64,000 nucleotides of DNA, from contig AP018794.1 in the NCBI GenBank assembly GCA_009731425.1, positions 937,960 through 1,001,959 of the forward strand, read 5' to 3'. The DNA comes from Lachnospiraceae bacterium KM106-2. GTDB lineage: Bacteria > Bacillota > Clostridia > Lachnospirales > Lachnospiraceae. Of the stretch, positions 55,477-64,000 are shown one piece after another. Within the stretch, counting starts at the first letter, position 1. Each line of letters starts with the position of its first letter. The position numbers were made by a program, and so were the translations under genes. The notes under the pieces were generated by a model. It did no database searches and was not told the origin of the DNA. It worked only from the letters and a program-made list of their open reading frames with translations.

Positions 55477-55514
55477 AAGAAACTGACGAATGTAAGATCG
55501 TCAGTTTCTTTTTT
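55477..55514. terminator. Bidirectional terminator between converging genes
   Basis: AAGAAACTGACGA (55477-55489) pairs perfectly with TCGTCAGTTTCTT (55498-55510), with A residues on the left and T residues on the right. It serves both the small + gene and the - strand LacI gene. Confidence 0.9.
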
Positions 55515-56514
55515 TGACTGTTTGTCGTTCAATAATATGTACATCTAATAAAGTTCGTCTTTTTTCGGTTTTTTGCCCTTCGATAATATCGATTAGAAGA
55601 TTGGATGCATATTCTCCTTTTTTTACAATATCTTGACCAATTGTTGTCAATTTTGGTGTCGTATATCGGCAGATGGATAAATTATCATACCCAATGATAG
55701 AACAGTCATCAGGAATTTTTTTACCATTTGCACGAAAGCCATCCATAATGCCAAAGGCAATAATATCGGCACAAGCAAAAACTGCTGTAATATCAGTATT
55801 GCCTTTACTTAGAAAGGTTCCGATCTTTAGACCTTGTTCATAGGTTACATCACCAGCAAAGATGTAATCGGGATTGAATGGAATCTCTGCATTACTAAGA
55901 GCATCTTGATATCCGATATATCGGTTTTTTAGGACACCGGAATCAACAGAGAGGTCTGGGCCGCAAAAGGCGATCTTTCGATGACCATTTTTAATTAAAT
56001 AATTAGTGGCGAGAAAACCACCCTTATAGTCGTTTGTGTCAACGCGAAGAATTCGTTCGTCATCAGTATTACAGTCAAGATAAAGAATCGGCATGGTAAG
56101 ATGCTCTTCCAAGTAATCGATATATTCCTTGCCGATACCGGATATGATGGCACCGTCGACATTCCACATCTTTAAGATGTTACATACTTCATGATAATTA
56201 GAAGCACATCGGAACATAAGATAATAGCCTTTTTCTCGAATAACTCGTTCTATGATACCGATGATCTCTGCATCATAGGGGCTTGTAAGAATATTGTCAT
56301 CTTTCCTTACGTTTGGAATGATGACACCAATGATCCGGCTTGATTTGATTGCTAAACTTCTAGCGGAAGCATTGGGAATGAAATTATACTTTTCAATAAT
56401 CTGGTTAACACGGTCGATCGTGTCTTGTGATACCTTCTTGTGTTTACCGTTTATGACATTGCTGACTGTTACAGCACTTACACCGGCTTCTTCTGCGATA
56501 TCTTTTAATGTCAT
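55501..56514 (-). CDS. LacI/GalR-family transcriptional regulator
   Basis: A 337-residue repressor. The helix-turn-helix is MTLKDIAEEAGVSAVTVSNVINGKH (read in parts: TLKDIAEEAGVS, VTVSNVIN), followed by a hinge helix with PNASARSLA. A periplasmic-binding-type sensor domain fills about 60-330. The ligand is unknown but probably a sugar, given the alpha-galactosidase next door. GGAGG precedes its ATG. It runs toward the galactosidase block and away from alaS. Confidence 0.93.
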   Translation of the reverse strand: MTLKDIAEEAGVSAVTVSNVINGKHKKVSQDTIDRVNQIIEKYNFIPNASARSLAIKSSRIIGVIIPNVRKDDNILTSPYDAEIIGIIERVIREKGYYLMFRCASNYHEVCNILKMWNVDGAIISGIGKEYIDYLEEHLTMPILYLDCNTDDERILRVDTNDYKGGFLATNYLIKNGHRKIAFCGPDLSVDSGVLKNRYIGYQDALSNAEIPFNPDYIFAGDVTYEQGLKIGTFLSKGNTDITAVFACADIIAFGIMDGFRANGKKIPDDCSIIGYDNLSICRYTTPKLTTIGQDIVKKGEYASNLLIDIIEGQKTEKRRTLLDVHIIERQTVKKRN

Positions 56515-56531
56515 AGCGTTCCTCCATTTGA

Positions 56532-56543
56532 TTAAGCGTTTAA
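56532..56543. promoter_or_regulatory. Probable LacI-family operator, autoregulatory
   Basis: TTAAGCGTTTAA is a palindrome around a central CG (one symmetric mismatch at each side of it), the usual shape of LacI-family sites. It lies just downstream of the regulator's predicted transcription start, so binding should repress its own gene. Confidence 0.65.
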
Positions 56544-56552
56544 CCTAATATA

Positions 56553-56581
56553 ATTATAATGGTATAAATTAGCAAAATCAA
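56553..56581 (-). promoter_or_regulatory. SigmaA promoter of the LacI-family gene (TTGATT-17-TATAAT)
   Basis: On the minus strand TTGATT (56581-56576) and TATAAT (56558-56553) are 17 bases apart; transcription would begin near 56546, at the edge of the operator. Confidence 0.75.
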
Positions 56582-56632
56582 TAGAAACTTGTTTATTAAG
56601 GGGAAATCGGTGAATAATAAGAATTATCATAT

Positions 56633-56661
56633 TTGACAAATAATTGTTTTCTTTTTATAAT
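56633..56661 (+). promoter_or_regulatory. Consensus sigmaA promoter of alaS (TTGACA-17-TATAAT)
   Basis: Exact TTGACA (56633-56638) and TATAAT (56656-56661) with 17-base spacing. The transcript leader is only about 28 bases, so there is no T-box. Confidence 0.88.
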
Positions 56662-56695
56662 TAGTTATTAGTATAATTTCAGGAGGCAAACGAAA

Positions 56696-59335
56696 GTGAA
56701 AGTTTACGGATTAAACGAACTTAGAAGAATGTATCTTGACTTCTTTGAAAGTAAAGGACATTTAAAATTAAAGAGTTTTTCATTAATTCCTCAAAATGAT
56801 AATAGTTTATTATTAATCAACTCAGGTATGGCACCTCTTAAGCCTTATTTTACAGGACAGGAGATTCCACCTCGCAATAGAGTAACTACATGTCAAAAAT
56901 GTATCAGAACAGGTGATATCGAGAATATCGGTAAAACAGCTCGTCATGGTACTTTCTTTGAAATGTTAGGTAATTTCTCGTTTGGTGATTACTTCAAACA
57001 TGAAGCAATTGCTTGGTCATGGGAGTTCTTAACAGAAGTGATTAAATTAGATCCAGAACGTCTTTATCCAAGTGTATATCTTGAAGATGATGAAGCATTC
57101 GATATCTGGAATAAAGAAATCGGTGTTCCTGCTGAAAAGATCACTCGCTTAGGAAAAGAAGATAACTTCTGGGAACATGGCGCAGGTCCTTGTGGTCCAT
57201 GTTCTGAAATCTATTACGATCGTGGAGAAAAATACGGATGTGGAAGCCCTGATTGTAAGGTCGGTTGTGAATGTGACCGTTACATGGAAATCTGGAATAA
57301 CGTATTTACTCAATTTGAAAATGATGGAAAAGGTAATTACACAGAATTAGAACAAAAGAATATCGATACTGGTATGGGTCTTGAAAGACTTGCAGTAGTA
57401 GTTCAAGATGTTGATTCTTTATTTGATGTAGATACAATGAAAGCACTTCGTGATCATGTATGTCGTCTTGCAAATGTAGAATACATGAAGGATGATAAGA
57501 CAGATGTATCAATCCGTATCGTAACAGATCATATCCGTTCCGTAACATTTATGTGTTCTGATGGTATCACACCTTCAAATGAAGGACGTGGATATGTTCT
57601 TCGTAGATTATTACGTCGTGCTGCACGTCATGGAAGAATTCTTGGAATGAAAGGTAACTTCTTAACAGAACTTTGTGAGACTGTAATCAGAGAACATAAA
57701 GATGGTTATCCAGAATTAGAAGAGAAGAAAGACATGATCCTTAAGGTAATTGCAAATGAAGAAGATAGCTTCAATAAGACAATTGACCAAGGTTTAAATA
57801 TTCTTTCTGATATGATCACTAAGATGGAAGAGGAGAAAGTAACAGTTCTTAATGGCGATGATGCCTTTAAGTTATATGATACTTATGGATTCCCTCTAGA
57901 TCTTACGAAAGAAATCTTAGAAGAGAAAAACTTTACAGTTGATGAAGAAGGCTTTACAAAAGCAATGGAAGTTCAACGTCAAACTGCAAGAGCAGCTAGA
58001 AAGACAACAAACTACATGGGTGCTGATGTTACAATCTACCAATCATTAGATCCAGCATTAACAACTGAGTTTGTTGGATACGATAGAACAAGCCATAACT
58101 CAAAAGTAACAGCTCTTACAACAGATAAAGAGATCGTTACTGCATTAGAAGAAGGTATGAATGGTACGGTAATCGTTGCAGAAACTCCATTCTATGCGAC
58201 TATGGGTGGACAAGTTGCAGATACTGGTGTGATCTCTTCTTCAGAAGGTACTTTTATCGTAACTGATACAATAAAGTTACAAGGTGGTAAAGTTGGTCAT
58301 GTTGGTTACGTAGAAAGCGGATCAATCCACATGGATGAAGAAGTTACTTTAACAATTGATGTGAGCAGACGTATGGATACAGCTAGAAACCATAGTGCAA
58401 CTCATCTTTTACAAAGAGCTTTACGTGAAGTGTTAGGAACTCATGTAGAACAGAAAGGTTCTTTTGTAAATAAAGATCACTTACGTTTTGACTTTACTCA
58501 TTTCTCACCAATGACAGCAGAAGAGCTTCAAAAGGTAGAAGATTTAGTTAACGAAAAGATTGCAGAAGGAATCGAAGTAGTAACTAAAGAAATGACCTTA
58601 GATGAAGCTAGAAAAACAGGCGCAATGGCATTATTCGGTGAAAAATACGGTGATTCTGTTCGTGTTGTTAAAATGGGTGATTTCAGTACTGAATTATGTG
58701 GTGGTACTCATGTTGCTAACACTAATACAATTACAGCATTCAAGATTGTTTCTGAAGCAGGTGTTGCTGCCGGCGTAAGAAGAATCGAAGCATTAACAAG
58801 TAAGGCTGTATTTGAATACTATAAAAATGTAGAATCTCAATTAAACGAAGCTGCAAAAGCTGCCAAAGCAGAACCAGCTATGCTTGTTAAACGAATTGAG
58901 ACGATGCATGAAGAAATCAAGACTCTTCAATCAGAAAATGAAAAGTTAAAGAACAAATTAGCAAATGATGCTCTAGGCGATGTTATGAGTCAAGTAGTAG
59001 AAGTAAAAGGTGTGAAAGTTCTTGCAACTAAAGTTGCTGATGTTGATATGAATGGATTACGTAACCTTGGTGATTCTTTAAAAGAAAAACTTGGTGAAGG
59101 CGTTGTTGTATTAGCATCCGCATTAGACGGCAAAGTAAGCTTGATCGCAATGGCTACTGATGAAGCAATGAAGAAAGGCTGTCATGCTGGTAACTTAATT
59201 AAAGCGATCGCTAGTATCGTAGGCGGTGGCGGCGGTGGACGTCCAAACATGGCACAAGCCGGTGGAAAGAACCCAGCTGGTATCGACGAAGCAGTTGCAA
59301 AAGTTGTATCTGTAGTAGAAGAACAAGTAAAATAG
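56696..59335 (+). CDS. alaS: Alanyl-tRNA synthetase
   Basis: An 879-residue class II synthetase of full length. The N-terminal aminoacylation domain begins LRRMYLDFFESKGHLKL with FFEMLGNFSFGDYFK. The editing domain has HSATHLLQRALRE and CGGTHV (zinc ligands). The C-Ala domain contains the Gly-rich VGGGGGGRPNMAQAGG. The start is GTG 56696, 9 bases after AGGAGG; no ATG fits. Codon bias suggests high expression. Confidence 0.97.
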   Translation: MKVYGLNELRRMYLDFFESKGHLKLKSFSLIPQNDNSLLLINSGMAPLKPYFTGQEIPPRNRVTTCQKCIRTGDIENIGKTARHGTFFEMLGNFSFGDYFKHEAIAWSWEFLTEVIKLDPERLYPSVYLEDDEAFDIWNKEIGVPAEKITRLGKEDNFWEHGAGPCGPCSEIYYDRGEKYGCGSPDCKVGCECDRYMEIWNNVFTQFENDGKGNYTELEQKNIDTGMGLERLAVVVQDVDSLFDVDTMKALRDHVCRLANVEYMKDDKTDVSIRIVTDHIRSVTFMCSDGITPSNEGRGYVLRRLLRRAARHGRILGMKGNFLTELCETVIREHKDGYPELEEKKDMILKVIANEEDSFNKTIDQGLNILSDMITKMEEEKVTVLNGDDAFKLYDTYGFPLDLTKEILEEKNFTVDEEGFTKAMEVQRQTARAARKTTNYMGADVTIYQSLDPALTTEFVGYDRTSHNSKVTALTTDKEIVTALEEGMNGTVIVAETPFYATMGGQVADTGVISSSEGTFIVTDTIKLQGGKVGHVGYVESGSIHMDEEVTLTIDVSRRMDTARNHSATHLLQRALREVLGTHVEQKGSFVNKDHLRFDFTHFSPMTAEELQKVEDLVNEKIAEGIEVVTKEMTLDEARKTGAMALFGEKYGDSVRVVKMGDFSTELCGGTHVANTNTITAFKIVSEAGVAAGVRRIEALTSKAVFEYYKNVESQLNEAAKAAKAEPAMLVKRIETMHEEIKTLQSENEKLKNKLANDALGDVMSQVVEVKGVKVLATKVADVDMNGLRNLGDSLKEKLGEGVVVLASALDGKVSLIAMATDEAMKKGCHAGNLIKAIASIVGGGGGGRPNMAQAGGKNPAGIDEAVAKVVSVVEEQVK

Positions 59336-59370
59336 GTATTTAGACAAAATAACCAACATTTTATTAAAAT

Positions 59371-59398
59371 TTTATGAAAACTTGTCAATTTTCATAAA
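59371..59398 (+). terminator. Possible AT-rich terminator after alaS
   Basis: TTTATGAAAA and TTTTCATAAA form a 10-bp stem with an 8-base loop but without a following T run; weak candidate. Confidence 0.35.
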
Positions 59399-59423
59399 TC
59401 AAAATAAAAACTTATAAAAACTG

Positions 59424-59451
59424 TTGACGTTATTGAAATTTATGTTATAAT
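59424..59451 (+). promoter_or_regulatory. SigmaA promoter of rpsU (TTGACG-16-TATAAT, extended -10)
   Basis: TTGACG (59424-59429) and TATAAT (59446-59451) are 16 bases apart, with TG upstream of the -10 (TGTTATAAT). A leader of about 70 bases follows. Confidence 0.75.
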
Positions 59452-59527
59452 CTTAATAGTGCTATAAAATAAACCCAAACAGTTGTAAGGCACAATACAC
59501 AACTGGAGGGAGGTTAGGTGTGAGACT

Positions 59528-59704
59528 ATGTCAAACGTTATCGTAAAAGAAAACGAAACTTTAGATAGTGCTCTACGCAGATTCAAAAGAAACTGTGCTA
59601 AAGCCGGAATCCAACAGGAAATCCGTAAAAGAGAGCATTACGAAAAACCAAGCGTACGACGCAAAAAGAAATCTGAAGCTGCTAGAAAACGTAAATTTAA
59701 ATAA
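59528..59704 (+). CDS. rpsU: 30S ribosomal protein S21
   Basis: A 58-residue, highly basic protein with the S21 pattern: [38 protein letters not shown] and a Lys/Arg-rich tail. It binds the 30S platform near the anti-Shine-Dalgarno end of 16S rRNA. GGAGGGAGG lies upstream at a long distance (about 15 bases), so translation start spacing is a little unusual. It has its own promoter and terminator. Confidence 0.97.
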   Translation: MSNVIVKENETLDSALRRFKRNCAKAGIQQEIRKREHYEKPSVRRKKKSEAARKRKFK

Positions 59705-59725
59705 TTTAGTTTAGTAGTTTAAAAT

Positions 59726-59755
59726 AACCCCAGGTCCTTGACCTGGGGTTTTATA
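59726..59755 (+). terminator. Terminator after rpsU
   Basis: AACCCCAGGTC pairs with GACCTGGGGTT around a tight loop, followed by T residues. Confidence 0.93.
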
Positions 59756-59806
59756 GTATCCAGATTAATTTATTTACAAGTAAGAAAAGGTTAGAAAGAG
59801 GAATTG

Positions 59807-60523
59807 ATGAGAAAAAAGAATCTGTCCATAATTGGATACTTGCTTTTCGGAGCAAGCATTTTTTTGTTCGGTTATATGCTGTTTGAGATGATCGGAACAT
59901 TTCGAGCAAATAATCGGGTTTATTTTGATATGATTGGAATTATGCAAGTGGCAGTTGTTATCGCAATCATTGCCTTATTAGGAACTTTGGTAATTGTATT
60001 TTGTTCTGAGAAGCAAGAGAGAACAAAACATGTAAGAAGATATTTTACATATATGTTTATTGTCTACGTCATTTTTTTAATAGAAGCACTTATCGTCTCT
60101 CGAGTTACGAATGCAAGAATTGGAAGCATGATTGGAGAGAATCAAATATCATTTACTAATTATTTTATATATGAGACAAATTTCATCCCATTTAAAACAA
60201 TTGGCTTTTACTTGATGGATGGCGGGAAAAGTGTGAACATGAGGACGATTATCGATAACTTATTCGGAAATTTAGTCTTATTTTCACCATTTGGTTTCTT
60301 TTTGCCATATTTCTTTAAGAAGATGCGTAAGGTAGCCAACTTCTTAATGGCAGCAGTAACTTTGAATGTAATAATAGAGGGAGCTCAACTTATGCTTCGT
60401 GTTGGATCCTGTGACATTGATGACATTATCTTAAATATGATTGGATGTATGGTTGTGTTTTTGATATATCGTACTAAATTTGTTCAAAATATATTTGAGA
60501 AATTATATATTATTCAAGAATAA
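59807..60523 (+). CDS. VanZ-like membrane protein
   Basis: A 238-residue protein with five or so membrane helices. The segment IDNLFGNLVLFSPFGFFLPYFF and the C-terminal EGAQL...RVGSCDIDDIILNMIG pattern mark the VanZ-like family, whose relatives include the teicoplanin-resistance protein VanZ. The role of most members is unknown. ATG 59807 follows AGAAAGAGG. It is 15 bases before the radical SAM gene. Confidence 0.88.
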   Translation: MRKKNLSIIGYLLFGASIFLFGYMLFEMIGTFRANNRVYFDMIGIMQVAVVIAIIALLGTLVIVFCSEKQERTKHVRRYFTYMFIVYVIFLIEALIVSRVTNARIGSMIGENQISFTNYFIYETNFIPFKTIGFYLMDGGKSVNMRTIIDNLFGNLVLFSPFGFFLPYFFKKMRKVANFLMAAVTLNVIIEGAQLMLRVGSCDIDDIILNMIGCMVVFLIYRTKFVQNIFEKLYIIQE

Positions 60524-60538
60524 AAAGGAGTGGAACTT

Positions 60539-61432
60539 ATGGAATCAATTCCAGCAAAGACGATCGTGACCAAGAATAAGTCGACAAAATGGTTTGGCAT
60601 GGATTATACCATGAATATCTATAAAGGCTGTAATCATGGCTGTATTTACTGTGACAGCCGGTCGTCTTGTTATGGGATCAATCAATTTGACACAGTTAGG
60701 ATCAAAGAGGATGCACTTCGTGTGATCCGAGATGATCTTCGACGAAAAGTGAAAAAAGGTGTCATTGGAATGGGTTCTATGAGCGATCCTTATAATCCTT
60801 ATGAAAAGAAGCTGTCTTTGACAAGACATGCATTAGAACTCATTGATGCGTTTGATTTTGGAGTTGGAATTGCTACGAAAAGTGATCTGATCACAAGAGA
60901 CATGGATATTCTCAGTGGAATTCAAGAACATTCACCGGTCATTTGCAAGATAACCATCACTACTTGTGACGATGAGTTATCTAAGAAGATCGAACCACAG
61001 GCTCCTGTGTCTTCGAAACGCTTTGAAACGGTTGGTAAGTTAAGAGAGCAAGGAATCTATGCGGGTATCTTAATGATGCCAATCTTGCCGTTTATTGATG
61101 ATCAGGAAGAGAATATTGTTGGAATAGTAAGAAGGGCTCATGAGATTGATGCGAATTTTATCTATGCCTCAATGGGAATGACACTTCGAGGAAATCAAAA
61201 AGAATGGTATTATGAGAAATTAAAAAAAGCGTTTCCTGATCAGGATTATATCAGCAAATATGAGAAACAATATGGTTATCGGTATCAATGCAGCAGTCCT
61301 AAGGCAAAACACTTGTGGAAAGTGTTTACGAAAGAGTGTAAGCGCTATGGGATTTTGTATGAGATGTCCGATATTGTTCATTCTTATCAAAAAAACTATC
61401 AATATACCCAGTTAAATTTGTTCGATTTATAG
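60539..61432 (+). CDS. SPL-type radical SAM protein
   Basis: A 297-residue protein with the iron-sulfur motif C31-x3-C35-x2-C38 (CNHGCIYC) and the GxGSMSDPYNPYE segment of the family related to spore photoproduct lyase (Rv2578c/SplB-like). True SplB in Bacillus repairs spore UV damage; this short form is a wider family and its substrate is unknown. ATG 60539 is 8 bases after AAAGGAG; GTG 60530 overlaps that site. Confidence 0.87.
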   Translation: MESIPAKTIVTKNKSTKWFGMDYTMNIYKGCNHGCIYCDSRSSCYGINQFDTVRIKEDALRVIRDDLRRKVKKGVIGMGSMSDPYNPYEKKLSLTRHALELIDAFDFGVGIATKSDLITRDMDILSGIQEHSPVICKITITTCDDELSKKIEPQAPVSSKRFETVGKLREQGIYAGILMMPILPFIDDQEENIVGIVRRAHEIDANFIYASMGMTLRGNQKEWYYEKLKKAFPDQDYISKYEKQYGYRYQCSSPKAKHLWKVFTKECKRYGILYEMSDIVHSYQKNYQYTQLNLFDL

Positions 61433-61484
61433 TTTGTTTCATGTTTTAGACTATGCTAAAATAGAATAAAGAGGGAGGGATAGG

Positions 61485-61985
61485 ATGAGAAAACGAATTA
61501 AATTGCCATATTTGATTGTGTTTAGTGTATTAGTCTTATTATTTGTTGGCTATTCCATTTATACTTATCCAATGACGATGCAAGATGTCCTTGGTAAGGA
61601 GTTGAAGTATGTCAATTCTGTTACAGTGGTTAAGATAAATACCGGCAAAGTAAAAACAAAGAAGAGTGGAAGTCCTATTTCTACAAGTGGAATCATTAAG
61701 GGGAAGAAATTAGAAGAGTTAAAGAATCTTATGAATAAAGCAAGGTATCGTAGAGAGATACGTGCGAATTTATTGCCTCATCGAGGGCAAATTTCTAATC
61801 AATATATGATCAGTCTATATATGTATCATGACAATAAGTTGATCGATACATTCTTTATGACAGAAAAAGGATCCTTATCCCATGCGAAGGATTCAGACGA
61901 AACTGTATATCTATACTCAGGAAATCACAATGAAATTGTTGGAAAACTAAAGAAGTTTCTTAAAGAAAATGTTAATATGAAATAA
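61485..61985 (+). CDS. Uncharacterised membrane-anchored protein
   Basis: A 166-residue protein with a basic N-terminus, one membrane helix (about 8-28) and an outer domain of mixed alpha/beta character. No motif is recognised. GGGAGGG precedes the ATG. It is 52 bases after the radical SAM gene; the AGACTATGCTAAAATAGAATAAAG region before it may hold a promoter but no good -35 is seen. Confidence 0.7.
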   Translation: MRKRIKLPYLIVFSVLVLLFVGYSIYTYPMTMQDVLGKELKYVNSVTVVKINTGKVKTKKSGSPISTSGIIKGKKLEELKNLMNKARYRREIRANLLPHRGQISNQYMISLYMYHDNKLIDTFFMTEKGSLSHAKDSDETVYLYSGNHNEIVGKLKKFLKENVNMK

Positions 61986-62091
61986 GTTGCCAGAATTATC
62001 CTATACATATTTATTCAATTTTTGTTGCATTAATATACATATCTGTATTATAATTCAAATTACAACAATGAATTACAGAAAAGGTGTTATT

Positions 62092-63444
62092 ATGACAAAA
62101 AAATTGAAATCATTTTTAAAATTCTTTTTGCCATCCTTATTGGGCATGATTCTATTTATGTTACCGATTAAGGATGGTAGAGATATTACGATCCCTATAG
62201 CAGTATTATCTAAATATGGACAAGATATGTTAGAAGATCATATGAATCTTATTTTAATTCTATTAATTTCATTTTCCGCTATCGGAGCAATTCTTTATAA
62301 ATTATGTAAAAAAATGAACATTGGAAGTAAGATCACGGATAACGGCATGATGAAAGCATTATTCGAAGTGAATGGACTTTGGCTTTCCCTTCGTATTATC
62401 AGTGCAGTATTTGCTTTGATCGTATATAAGGAATCCTATGTCTCGGCAATCTATTCTTCTGATACCGGAGGATTAGTTTATCATGATCTATTACCTATTT
62501 TATTTTGTATTTTCTTTTTAGCCGGAATTTTACTTCCGCTATTACTGAACTTTGGTCTGCTTGAGTTAGCAGGAACGTTATTGATCGGTATTATGCGTCC
62601 AGTATTTAAACTTCCAGGTCGTTCTGCAATCGATGCAATCGCCTCTTGGTTAGGTGATGGAACGATCGGAGTATTATTAACAAGCAAACAATATGAGGAA
62701 GGGTTCTATACGGCAAGAGAAGCCTGCGTGATCGGAACAAATTTCTCTTTAGTATCCATTACCTTCAGTTTGGTTGTTATAAATACGGTTGGACTGCCAA
62801 ATATGTTCATTCCATTTTATCTTACAGTGACATTTGCTTGTATTATCGCAGCGATCGTTATTCCGAAGCTTCCACCGTTATCCAATAAGAGAGATCAGCT
62901 TTTTAACGGTGAGATGGTTGAAGATAGAGATGAGATACCAAAAGAAGAGAGAACCGTTCGTCATGGTTTACGTCTTGCTATGAAACAAGCGGACTCACAG
63001 AAAATCGTAAAAAGTGTATTTTTTGATGGTATGAAAAATGTACTTGAAATGTGGATAGCTATTATTCCAATTGTTATGGCGATTGGAACGATTGCATTAT
63101 TATTAGCAGAGTATACACCATTCTTTCGTGTTCTTGGGCTCCCATTTGTGCCTTTCTTACACATACTTGGGATTCCAGATGCTGTTACAGCATCTGGCAC
63201 GTTATTTGCCGGTTTTGCGGATATGTTGTTACCATCAGTTATGATCGCTTCGGTTGAAAGCGAATTGACTCGTTTTGTAATTGCAGCGGTCAGTGTATCT
63301 CAATTGATCTATCTATCAGAAGTTGGTGCTCTATTACTTGCATCTAAAATACCGGTAAAGTTGAGTGAGTTATTTTTAATCTTCATTGAACGTACAATTA
63401 TTGCATTGCCAATTATTGCGATCATTGCACACCTTCTTTTTTAG
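62092..63444 (+). CDS. YjiH-family nucleoside-recognition (Gate) domain membrane protein
   Basis: A 450-residue polytopic protein with about 11 helices. It contains the Gate-domain marks SAIDAIASWLGDGTIGVLL and EACVIGTNFSLVSITFSLVV, with a second Gate half near GIPDAVTASGTLFAGFAD. The family is related to nucleoside carriers and SpmA/SpmB; the substrate is not known. I chose ATG 62092 after AAAAGGTG; the frame is open from 61987 but that N-terminal part has no ribosome site. Confidence 0.85.
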   Translation: MTKKLKSFLKFFLPSLLGMILFMLPIKDGRDITIPIAVLSKYGQDMLEDHMNLILILLISFSAIGAILYKLCKKMNIGSKITDNGMMKALFEVNGLWLSLRIISAVFALIVYKESYVSAIYSSDTGGLVYHDLLPILFCIFFLAGILLPLLLNFGLLELAGTLLIGIMRPVFKLPGRSAIDAIASWLGDGTIGVLLTSKQYEEGFYTAREACVIGTNFSLVSITFSLVVINTVGLPNMFIPFYLTVTFACIIAAIVIPKLPPLSNKRDQLFNGEMVEDRDEIPKEERTVRHGLRLAMKQADSQKIVKSVFFDGMKNVLEMWIAIIPIVMAIGTIALLLAEYTPFFRVLGLPFVPFLHILGIPDAVTASGTLFAGFADMLLPSVMIASVESELTRFVIAAVSVSQLIYLSEVGALLLASKIPVKLSELFLIFIERTIIALPIIAIIAHLLF

Positions 63445-63453
63445 TTTAAATGA

Positions 63454-63494
63454 GCAGCCGCCAAAGTCATACTAGTATGGTTTTGGCGGCTGTT
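63454..63494 (+). terminator. Hairpin terminator after the YjiH-like gene
   Basis: CAGCCGCCAAA pairs with TTTGGCGGCTG with a 16-base inner region that itself can fold (CATACTAGTATG). The T run after it is poor, so termination may be partial. Confidence 0.7.
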
Positions 63495-63508
63495 GTGCTG
63501 TTATTAAG

Positions 63509-63536
63509 TTGACAGATTGTCGTTTCTTGTTATAAT
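63509..63536 (+). promoter_or_regulatory. SigmaA promoter of the MFS gene (TTGACA-16-TATAAT)
   Basis: Exact TTGACA (63509-63514) and TATAAT (63531-63536), 16 bases apart, with TG before the -10 (TGTTATAAT). Confidence 0.85.
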
Positions 63537-63560
63537 AAGCAAAGAAAGAGGGAGACAGAG

Positions 63561-64000
63561 ATGAAGAAGAATAGAGTGATCGTAATTTTTTATATCATTG
63601 CTTTTTTAGAAATGATAGGAGCAAATTTGGCGCATCCAATCACGCCTACTTTAATAAAGAATTATAATCTTCCAGATTACTTTTTTGGAGTTTGTTTTGC
63701 CGGCATGGCATTTACGAACTTCTTATTTTCGCCATTCTGGGGGAAAATTGGTGGAAGGATCGGTAGTTATAAAGTATTATTTATCGGCTGTCTTGGATAT
63801 AGTGTAGGGCAGGCGATGTTTGCTGTTTTTAGAAGTCAGGAAGCTATTTTATTTGCGAGATGTTTTTCGGGATTTTTTGTGAGCGGGATCAGCGTATGTA
63901 CATTGACTTATTTAGTGAATCAGTCAAAAGGAGAGTCAGTTGGTAAAAACTTAGCTCTATTTGCATCCTTGACGACGATTGCTAGTGCGCTCGGATTCTT
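63561..64000 (+). CDS. MFS transporter, N-terminal fragment
   Basis: The frame starts at ATG 63561 after AGAGGGAG and runs off the window, so about 146 residues are visible. Four or five membrane helices can be seen. The loop after helix 2 reads GKIGGRIGSYKV, the motif A of the major facilitator family. Drug or metabolite efflux is likely but the substrate cannot be inferred from this half. Confidence 0.85.
   Translation, partial: MKKNRVIVIFYIIAFLEMIGANLAHPITPTLIKNYNLPDYFFGVCFAGMAFTNFLFSPFWGKIGGRIGSYKVLFIGCLGYSVGQAMFAVFRSQEAILFARCFSGFFVSGISVCTLTYLVNQSKGESVGKNLALFASLTTIASALGF

Noticed and set aside
61987..62091. 35-residue N-terminal extension of the YjiH-like protein
   Set aside because: TTG start without a ribosome site directly after the previous gene; ATG 62092 starts at the usual family N-terminus.
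1..64000. CRISPR array, insertion sequence, prophage, tRNA or rRNA genes
   Set aside because: No regular spaced repeats, transposase, integrase, phage structural gene, tRNA cloverleaf or rRNA sequence was recognised on either strand.

Overview
The window is a low-GC, Gram-positive chromosomal segment. It carries spoIVA (so the organism makes endospores), T-box leaders on aminoacyl-tRNA synthetase genes, a min/mre/rod operon, the short HisG with HisZ, and AGGAGG-type ribosome binding sites. Together these point to Clostridia, most likely a Lachnospiraceae relative (inferred from gene content and order, not from a search). Nearly everything is on the + strand. I saw no rRNA, tRNA, insertion sequence, prophage or CRISPR array, and no obvious broken gene.

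Layout. 1-6.1 kb: the end of a YfcC-type carrier, then a LytTR/AgrA-type response regulator, an AgrC-like kinase and two overlapping ABC exporter half-transporters, which look like a peptide-sensing/export module. 6.2-12.9 kb: single genes with their own promoters and terminators: a zinc-ribbon membrane protein, a TraB/GumN-like membrane-anchored protein, spoIVA, an SH3-NlpC/P60 wall hydrolase and a membrane-anchored MutS-like ATPase. 12.9-20 kb: mutS-mutL-miaA and a PLP lyase. 20-30.5 kb: a long envelope and division operon, radC-mreB-mreC-mreD-PBP2-minC-minD-minE-rodA-mgsA-dac. 30.6-36.1 kb: a small P-loop protein, a DUF378 protein on the - strand, then a HlyD-like protein, yggS, sepF, yggT, ylmH and divIVA.

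36.2-46.7 kb: a phosphoesterase, tyrS and serS each behind a T-box leader, a zinc alcohol dehydrogenase, an EamA transporter, proC, several uncharacterised proteins, a 2-hydroxyacid dehydrogenase and a GNAT enzyme. 46.7-52.9 kb: a his operon, hisZ-hisG-hisD-hisB-hisA, ending in an unusual gene that fuses a degenerate HisF-like barrel to HisI and HisE. hisC, hisH and a catalytic hisF are absent. A 38-residue membrane protein follows. 53-56.6 kb: a GH36 alpha-galactosidase, a small Cys-containing protein and a divergent LacI-family regulator with a palindromic site in its own promoter region. 56.6-64 kb: alaS, rpsU, a VanZ-like protein, an SPL-type radical SAM protein, a small anchored protein, a YjiH-like transporter and the start of an MFS transporter.

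I found no clearly new defence or mobile system. The least explained items are the LytTR/ABC module without a visible peptide gene, the HisF-like-HisIE fusion, the paired uncharacterised genes after serS, the large insertion in PBP2, and the small proteins at 52788 and 55220.
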